Of a DNA stretch of 6,613 nt, positions 5,686-6,613 are shown one piece after another. The stretch's first letter is position 1. Every line of letters starts with the position of its first letter. The stretch is from Candidatus Woesearchaeota archaeon (GTDB taxonomy: Archaea; Nanobdellota; Nanobdellia; Woesearchaeales; ARS49), in NCBI GenBank assembly GCA_016203265.1, contig JACQNB010000039.1, forward strand, positions 1 through 6,613. Reading direction: 5' to 3'. The position numbers were made by a program, and so were the translations under genes. A model generated the notes under the pieces. That model was not told the origin of the DNA. It made no database searches and worked only from the letters and a program-made list of their open reading frames with translations.

Positions 5686-6613
5686 GCGAAGCCAAGAAAA
5701 AGCTCATCGCGCTCGGCAAAGAGCTCGCCGAGAAAATCGAGAAAGGCAAGCAGCCAGCCCTTGACGTTCCGGTGCGCGCTCTCTCGAACGTCGCATTCAA
5801 CGAAAAGACCAAAACCCTCGAGCTCGGATCAAAATCATCCGAACGATTCTTCTTCAACGTCGCGCACGTCAAGAAATTCGTGCAAACGCTCGAGGTCGCG
5901 AAGCACGCCAAAGCGCTCCTCGAGCTTGGCAAGCACGCCTCGCTCAGAGACGTGTTCTACATGGCCAAGCGCACGATTCCGCACACGAACATCAACATCG
6001 TGGATGACCAGCCCGAAAGCGACAAAGCCATTGAAGACCTCGAATTAATTACTGAATTTTCCCGCGAACAGCTCAACATCAACGCCAACAAGAACGGTTC
6101 CGTGGCAGGCAAAGTCATCATTGAAGACAAAGGCGACACGATTGACTGGTCCAAGCTCGGCTCCGGTGGCTGGTCGATTCCCTCCAACGTCGAAGAAATC
6201 AAATTCAAGAAAGTCGACGCCGAATACATCATCTACATGGAAAAAGCAGCCGTGTGGGAGCGATTGCACGAAGACAAATACTGGGACAAGCACAAATGCA
6301 TCATCATGTCATCCCAAGGGCAGACGACGCGCGGCATCCGTCGACTGCTGCAGCGTTTGAACCAGGAGCACAAGCTTCCCGTGTATGTGTTGGCTGACTT
6401 TGACCCGTACGGATTCTACATCTACTCCGTGCTGAAGTTCGGTTCCATCAACCTCGCACATATTTCAGAATCACAAGCCATCCCTTCCGCCAAATTCTTG
6501 GGCATCACGGCCGATGACATCGAAAAGTATGGACTTTCGAAGAATTTCATCAAGATGAAGGACGTCGACATCTCGCGCCTGAAGCAGATTGCAGACTATG
6601 ACTGGTTCAAGAA
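5682..6613 (+). CDS. top6A: DNA topoisomerase VI subunit A (3' end outside window)
   Basis: The frame starts at ATG 5682, overlapping the top6B stop by four bases, and stays open to the right edge for 310 codons. The protein is the Spo11-like DNA-cleaving subunit. The winged-helix (CAP-like) domain holds [12 protein letters not shown] (87-98), with Y93 as the probable active-site tyrosine. The TOPRIM domain follows, with E187 in [14 protein letters not shown] and the metal-binding pair D239/D241 in [14 protein letters not shown] (214-218) is also characteristic. Archaeal Top6A is usually about 360-390 residues, so roughly the last 50-80 are missing here. With Top6B it forms a heterotetramer that makes a double-strand break with two-base 5' overhangs, passes a duplex and reseals. 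The first Tyr of the common 'YY' motif is Phe, which leaves only one candidate nucleophile. Confidence 0.96.
   Translation, partial: MSEAKKKLIALGKELAEKIEKGKQPALDVPVRALSNVAFNEKTKTLELGSKSSERFFFNVAHVKKFVQTLEVAKHAKALLELGKHASLRDVFYMAKRTIPHTNINIVDDQPESDKAIEDLELITEFSREQLNINANKNGSVAGKVIIEDKGDTIDWSKLGSGGWSIPSNVEEIKFKKVDAEYIIYMEKAAVWERLHEDKYWDKHKCIIMSSQGQTTRGIRRLLQRLNQEHKLPVYVLADFDPYGFYIYSVLKFGSINLAHISESQAIPSAKFLGITADDIEKYGLSKNFIKMKDVDISRLKQIADYDWFK

Overview
The window is archaeal. It carries archaeal-type DnaG, a RIO1-family kinase, a Pno1/Dim2-like KH protein and both subunits of DNA topoisomerase VI. The promoters look like TATA boxes, and several starts lack a Shine-Dalgarno sequence. Codon use is fairly GC-rich and the genes are packed tightly. 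The N-terminus of the partial gene at the left edge resembles HerA/DUF87-type ATPases that I associate with DPANN genomes (Woesearchaeota and relatives). That lineage guess is weak, but the domain-level assignment is strong.

Layout: two divergent gene blocks flank a non-coding spacer of about 430 bases (2353-2786). The leftward block (minus strand) runs dnaG (2352-1060), a small single-pass membrane protein (1058-801), a HAD-IIIA phosphatase (804-169) and the first 43 codons of a HerA-like ATPase (130-1, cut by the window edge). dnaG and the membrane-protein gene are 1 nt apart, and the membrane-protein and phosphatase genes overlap by 4 nt. The ATPase gene follows a 38-nt gap with its own TATA-like element.

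The rightward block (plus strand) runs rio1 (2787-3497), KH/Pno1 (3500-4060), top6B (4054-5685) and top6A (5682 to the edge, incomplete). The junctions are a 2-nt gap, a 7-nt overlap and a 4-nt overlap. Such spacing suggests one transcript with coupled translation.

Functionally, the right block joins small-ribosomal-subunit maturation (Rio1 and Pno1/Dim2) to DNA topology (topoisomerase VI). As I recall, this order is conserved in many archaea. The left block pairs DnaG (a primase-family protein also linked to the archaeal exosome) with a sugar-phosphate-type phosphatase and a poorly understood membrane protein. I found no CRISPR array, tRNA, rRNA, insertion sequence or prophage. The least explained parts are the small membrane protein, the altered zinc loop of the phosphatase, the Pro/Met-rich linker of DnaG, and the divergent spacer, which holds duplicated short palindromes and TATA elements facing both ways.
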